Translations under genes and position numbers: made by a program
The notes under the pieces: model-generated
Database searches by the model: none
The model's input: only the letters and a program-made list of their open reading frames with translations
Told to the model about the DNA's origin: nothing
Assembly (NCBI GenBank): GCA_029287515.1
Contig: JARFQZ010000046.1
Location: 1-8,861 of the forward strand
Length of the DNA: 8,861 bases
Direction of reading: 5' to 3'
Source: Lysobacterales bacterium
GTDB lineage: Bacteria; Pseudomonadota; Gammaproteobacteria; Xanthomonadales; SZUA-36
Part shown: positions 5,496-8,861 of the stretch, in pieces
How the letters are laid out: the number at the start of each line of letters is the position of its first letter
Numbering within the stretch: position 1 is the stretch's first letter

Positions 5496-7331
5496 ATGAA
5501 ATCAAAGCTTCAACTCTATATCTTCATACTGATATTCTTCGCACCTGTAACCGTCATCGGGCAGCCTTCCGGTGGACCATACGGCCCGATTGATCAATAT
5601 TATGAAATCCCGAAAACGGGAAATATCTATTACGTTTCGCCTGACGGCAACGCTGAATCTCCCGGAAAGGTGCTAAATCGGCCCACGTCGATCGAAGCGG
5701 CGATCGAACGGGTTGAATCGGGCGATACCATCGTATTGCGCGGTGGTGTCTACCGCACGGGAAGCCTGGTGCTGAGCCAGGGCATCACGATGCAACCCTT
5801 CGCCAACGAGCATCCTGTCCTCAAGGGGACCAGGATCGCCACTGAATGGGAAGCCTTGCGGGACAATGTCTGGCGCACGAAGTGGACCACATTGTTTCCC
5901 ACATCCCCGCTGAAATGGTGGCGGCGCAACCGCGAAGGCATGCGCACTCCCTTGCATCGCTTCAACAATGACATGGTGTTTGCGGACGGCAAGGTTCTGA
6001 CTTCAATGGCCTGGGAAGGCGAATTGGATGCCAATTCCTACTTCATCGATTACGAAAACAGCTATGTTTATATCGGATTCGATCCTGCCGATACCCTGGT
6101 GGAAATCACGGCCCATGACAGCGCGCTGGTTCGTACCAGCCTGACTGTCCACGGCAAACCCAACGACCATAGGGGGCCTGTGATTCGCGGTATCACCTTC
6201 ACGCAGTATGCTTACCGCGCTCTCGAGGTGGAAGGCAAGAAACAATTCACCATGCACGACGAGCCCACCGACGAGCCCGTCGGTCTTCAGGACCCGGAAA
6301 CTTTCGGCAAAGATGTGGTCGGGACGGTACTGGAAAACGTCACGATTTCTTACTGTTCGCGTGTTGCCGGATACTTCCGGGGAGACGGGCTAATTATCCG
6401 CAACTCGCTCATCAGCGATACGGGCACAGAAGGAATTTATGTTATCGGCTCGTCCGATGTACTGCTTGAAAAAAATATTATCCGGCGCAACAACATCGAA
6501 CAGTTAACGGGCTATTATGCTTCGGCCGTCAAGATTTTCAACCAGACGCGCCGCGTAACGTTTCGCGACAACCTGATCATTGAGCAGCCACACTCCAACG
6601 GAGTCTGGTATGACGTGGGCAACCGCGACGGCGTCATCACAAATAACTGGATTGAAGGTGCGGTTGACGGCTTTTTCTTTGAAATCTCGCGCGGCGCGAC
6701 AGTAGCAGGCAATGTATTCGTCGACAACGACAAGGGCGTACGCGTGTTGAACGCTGCGGATGTGCACGTTTACAACAACACCTTCGTCAACAGCCCGGCG
6801 TCATTCGAGCGCAATGAGCGAAGTGCTGTAGCCGATCATTTTGGCTGGCATTCCTCCACAGGCCCGGATGTAGACGAGCGCGAGGGCCATGTGTTTCTGA
6901 ATAATCTGCTGGTGGCGAGTGATTCGTACCTTAAGCCGCTGCTGAGGTTTGAGCAGCCAGCATCACTTTGCGATTCGCTCACCCGCCCGATGGCGAACGT
7001 TGTCAATGGCAATGTCTACGTGCGCAGTTTGGCGACAGGCGCCGCCACTCCGCCCCCCCTGATCGTTTGGAGTCCCGCTGAAACAGATGACTGCAAAAAT
7101 ACCTTCGGATCAATCGAGATGTTCCGGAAACAGGTTCCTCCTAACGAAGCAGCCGGGGTGCAACTGCACCATTCCCCGCGCTCTGTCTTCAAAGGTCCTG
7201 ACTTGGGGCGATATGAACTGCTGAAGGCGCTTCCGGGCGACAGGAGTCCTGTTCCTGCAGACATCCGGCAACTCCTCGGTTGGAGTGATGAAGATGCGGG
7301 AACTGTCGGGGCATTTCCATTCCGCCCGTGA
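5496..7331 (+). CDS. Secreted right-handed parallel beta-helix protein, possible GH120-like glycosidase
   Basis: This 611-residue exported protein begins with a signal peptide (about residues 1-22, ending VTVIG). The N-terminal cap NIYYVSPDG and IEAAIERVESGDTIVLRGGVYR is typical of pectate-lyase-fold beta-helix proteins. Residues about 105-205 break the helix with a beta-sandwich-like insert (FADGKVLTSMAW, YFIDYENSYVYIGFD, LVEITAHDS). Coils then resume as short repeats of the type ViRNN/ViTNNwi. The strongest clue is GVWYD (Asp373) followed 23 residues later by FFEISRG (Glu396). As I recall, GH120 beta-xylosidase XylC has its nucleophile and acid/base at Asp382 and Glu405, with the same spacing and fold and a similar insert. 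A xylosidase or arabinosidase role fits the cluster, but a polysaccharide lyase or a new family is possible. The stop overlaps the GH43 start by one base. Confidence 0.8.
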   Translation: MKSKLQLYIFILIFFAPVTVIGQPSGGPYGPIDQYYEIPKTGNIYYVSPDGNAESPGKVLNRPTSIEAAIERVESGDTIVLRGGVYRTGSLVLSQGITMQPFANEHPVLKGTRIATEWEALRDNVWRTKWTTLFPTSPLKWWRRNREGMRTPLHRFNNDMVFADGKVLTSMAWEGELDANSYFIDYENSYVYIGFDPADTLVEITAHDSALVRTSLTVHGKPNDHRGPVIRGITFTQYAYRALEVEGKKQFTMHDEPTDEPVGLQDPETFGKDVVGTVLENVTISYCSRVAGYFRGDGLIIRNSLISDTGTEGIYVIGSSDVLLEKNIIRRNNIEQLTGYYASAVKIFNQTRRVTFRDNLIIEQPHSNGVWYDVGNRDGVITNNWIEGAVDGFFFEISRGATVAGNVFVDNDKGVRVLNAADVHVYNNTFVNSPASFERNERSAVADHFGWHSSTGPDVDEREGHVFLNNLLVASDSYLKPLLRFEQPASLCDSLTRPMANVVNGNVYVRSLATGAATPPPLIVWSPAETDDCKNTFGSIEMFRKQVPPNEAAGVQLHHSPRSVFKGPDLGRYELLKALPGDRSPVPADIRQLLGWSDEDAGTVGAFPFRP

Positions 7332-8861
7332 TGGCAAGCAGGTCAAACATTAAGCTGATTGGAAAGATGATGGCTGGAACCTGCTGGTTCCTGGTTTTGG
7401 CTGTATTTACCGGTAGCGCTCCCTTGGCCTTGCAGGCCAACACCCTGGTGACCGGCAGTGTTCTGAAGAATCAAGCGGTTTTTGAACGCTATATATACCG
7501 GGGGCAAACCCTGGAGCAGGTAATCGTAGGGCCTGATGAATACCGTAATCCCATCATATCCGGCTATTACCCGGACCCGTCAACTACCCGAGTGGAAGGT
7601 GACTATTACCTGGTTAATTCTTCCTTTACACATTACCCTGGACTGCCTGTTTTTCACTCGACAGACCTGGTGAACTGGTCTCAGATCAGCAATGCCATCA
7701 GCCGGGAAAATCAGTTCGATTTTAACGGCCTGACGGTTTCGCGCGGCATATTTGCACCGGACATTTCCTACAACGACGGCCTGTATTACATCGCCTCAAC
7801 ATGCGTTGATTGCGGCGGCAATTTTGTGATGACCGCCAAAGACCCGGCCGGGCCCTGGTCTGACCCGGCCTGGCTTGATTTTGAAGGAATCGATCCTTCC
7901 ATTTACTGGGAAGGTGACAAGGCATTCATATTGAACAATGGCGCCCCACCCGAACCACCACAATACGAAGGACACCGGGCCATCTGGATCCAGGAGTTTG
8001 ACTGGAAAAATCTCCAAACGCGGGGTGAGCGAAAGGTTCTGGTCAACGGTGGCGTGGATATCACAAAAAAACCGATCTGGATCGAAGGGCCCCATATTTT
8101 CAGAAAAGGTGACTTTTACTACCTGACGGCAGCAGAGGGCGGAACCGGGGATCAACATTCGCAAACCATTTTCCGATCAAATAGTGTTTGGGGTCCATTC
8201 GAGCCCGCCAAGCGAAACCCGATCCTGACACAGCGGGATTTGGATCCAGCACGTTCCGATCCGGTCACTTCCGCCGGGCATGCCAAGTTTGTTCAATTGC
8301 CCAATGGTGACTGGTGGGCGACATTCCTGGCGACACGCCCTTACGGACCCGACCTGTACAACATCGGCAGGGAGACCTTTTTATTGCCGGTGACCTGGAA
8401 GAATGGCTGGCCAGGCATTTTGCCGGCTGGCGAGCTGATCCCTTATGTTCACAGCCGGCCTGCATTGCCCGAAGGCCCGGCGCCCCGGATACCAACTTCA
8501 GGTGATTTTGGTTTTACTGACGAGTTCGATGGAACAACCCTGGGCATGGAGTGGATAGGACTCCGTACACCTGGTAAACCTGTTTACACCCTGGGAGATG
8601 GTCAACTTGCAATGGACTGTTCCGGCAGTTTTGGTGACTTGAGCGGTCCGCCATCATTCATTGGTCGAAGGCAACAGCACCATGTTGCATCGGCCACCAC
8701 GACCTTTTCCTTCTCGCCAAGGTCGAACGGTGACAGGGCCGGCCTGGCCGCGGTGCAAAACGATTCGTCACTTATTTTTTTCGGCACTGAGCGTATCGAT
8801 GACCAAAACCACCTGGTCATCTCAACGCGTGATAAATCCAATGAAGATATGCAGGTCAAAA
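7331..8861 (+). CDS. Secreted GH43 beta-xylosidase/alpha-L-arabinofuranosidase (cut by right edge)
   Basis: This five-bladed beta-propeller glycosidase inverts at beta-xylosyl or alpha-arabinofuranosyl linkages. The frame is open from ATG 7331 to the window end (510 codons, no stop). ATG 7331 overlaps the preceding stop as TGATG and gives MASRSNIKLIGK, a basic n-region before a hydrophobic core and an ALQA cleavage site. The later ATGs at 7367 and 7370 would lose the charge. The three family acids are visible: Asp82 in GYYPDPS (general base), Asp188 in FEGIDPSIYW (pKa modulator) and Glu252 in WIEGPHIF (general acid). TCVDCGGNF, AKDPAGPWSDP and GHAKFVQLPNGDWW are typical of XynB-like members. 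From about residue 392 (FGFTDEFDGTTLGMEW) a concanavalin-like C-terminal domain starts, as in beta-xylosidases; it is incomplete here. Sequence alone does not separate xylosidase from arabinofuranosidase activity. Confidence 0.94.
   Translation, partial: MASRSNIKLIGKMMAGTCWFLVLAVFTGSAPLALQANTLVTGSVLKNQAVFERYIYRGQTLEQVIVGPDEYRNPIISGYYPDPSTTRVEGDYYLVNSSFTHYPGLPVFHSTDLVNWSQISNAISRENQFDFNGLTVSRGIFAPDISYNDGLYYIASTCVDCGGNFVMTAKDPAGPWSDPAWLDFEGIDPSIYWEGDKAFILNNGAPPEPPQYEGHRAIWIQEFDWKNLQTRGERKVLVNGGVDITKKPIWIEGPHIFRKGDFYYLTAAEGGTGDQHSQTIFRSNSVWGPFEPAKRNPILTQRDLDPARSDPVTSAGHAKFVQLPNGDWWATFLATRPYGPDLYNIGRETFLLPVTWKNGWPGILPAGELIPYVHSRPALPEGPAPRIPTSGDFGFTDEFDGTTLGMEWIGLRTPGKPVYTLGDGQLAMDCSGSFGDLSGPPSFIGRRQQHHVASATTTFSFSPRSNGDRAGLAAVQNDSSLIFFGTERIDDQNHLVISTRDKSNEDMQVK

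Noticed and set aside
7367..7372. ATG 7367 or 7370 as the GH43 start
   Set aside because: Either would remove the positively charged n-region from the signal peptide. The TGATG overlap at 7329-7333 favours 7331.
7796..8164. 122-codon minus-strand frame inside the GH43 gene
   Set aside because: The plus strand here encodes conserved GH43 motifs including the catalytic WIEGPH. The antisense frame has no recognisable features.

Overview
The window is part of a hemicellulose or pectin side-chain utilisation locus. It most likely comes from a Gram-negative bacterium, probably a gammaproteobacterium. Every predicted enzyme carries a Sec or lipoprotein export signal, and several starts have Shine-Dalgarno boxes, which is unlike typical Bacteroidetes. 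This placement is inferred from the protein types, with no marker gene to confirm it.

Layout. Bases 1-912 (minus strand) hold the N-terminal third or so of a GH3 beta-xylosidase/beta-glucosidase-type lipoprotein, cut by the left edge just after its catalytic nucleophile. Bases 913-1088 are a short divergent intergenic region with a perfect 12-bp palindrome resembling a LacI-family operator. From 1089 to the right edge, everything reads on the plus strand as one tightly packed gene cluster: a 109-codon remnant that looks like a signal peptide fused to the C-terminal end of a GH105/GH88-type hydrolase; a GntP-family sugar-acid permease; a secreted GH51 alpha-L-arabinofuranosidase; an SMP-30/gluconolactonase-type lipoprotein; a secreted parallel beta-helix protein with a GH120-like catalytic pair; and a secreted GH43 enzyme that runs off the right edge. 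Neighbouring genes overlap by 1-4 bases or lie 10-31 bases apart, so one transcript is likely. The GH43 reading frame (7331-8861) has no stop inside the window.

How the genes could work together. The GH51 and GH43 enzymes would remove arabinofuranosyl branches. The GH3, GH43 and GH120-like proteins would trim xylo-oligosaccharides, all outside the cytoplasm. The unusual part is the pairing of an exported lactonase with a GntP-type aldonate/proton symporter. This suggests that some released sugar is oxidised to a lactone in the periplasm, hydrolysed there, and imported as arabinonate or xylonate rather than as free pentose. The required dehydrogenase, and any cytoplasmic aldonate dehydratase, is not in the window. 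The GH105-like scrap and the sugar-acid permease also leave room for a pectin-related (arabinan/rhamnogalacturonan) substrate.
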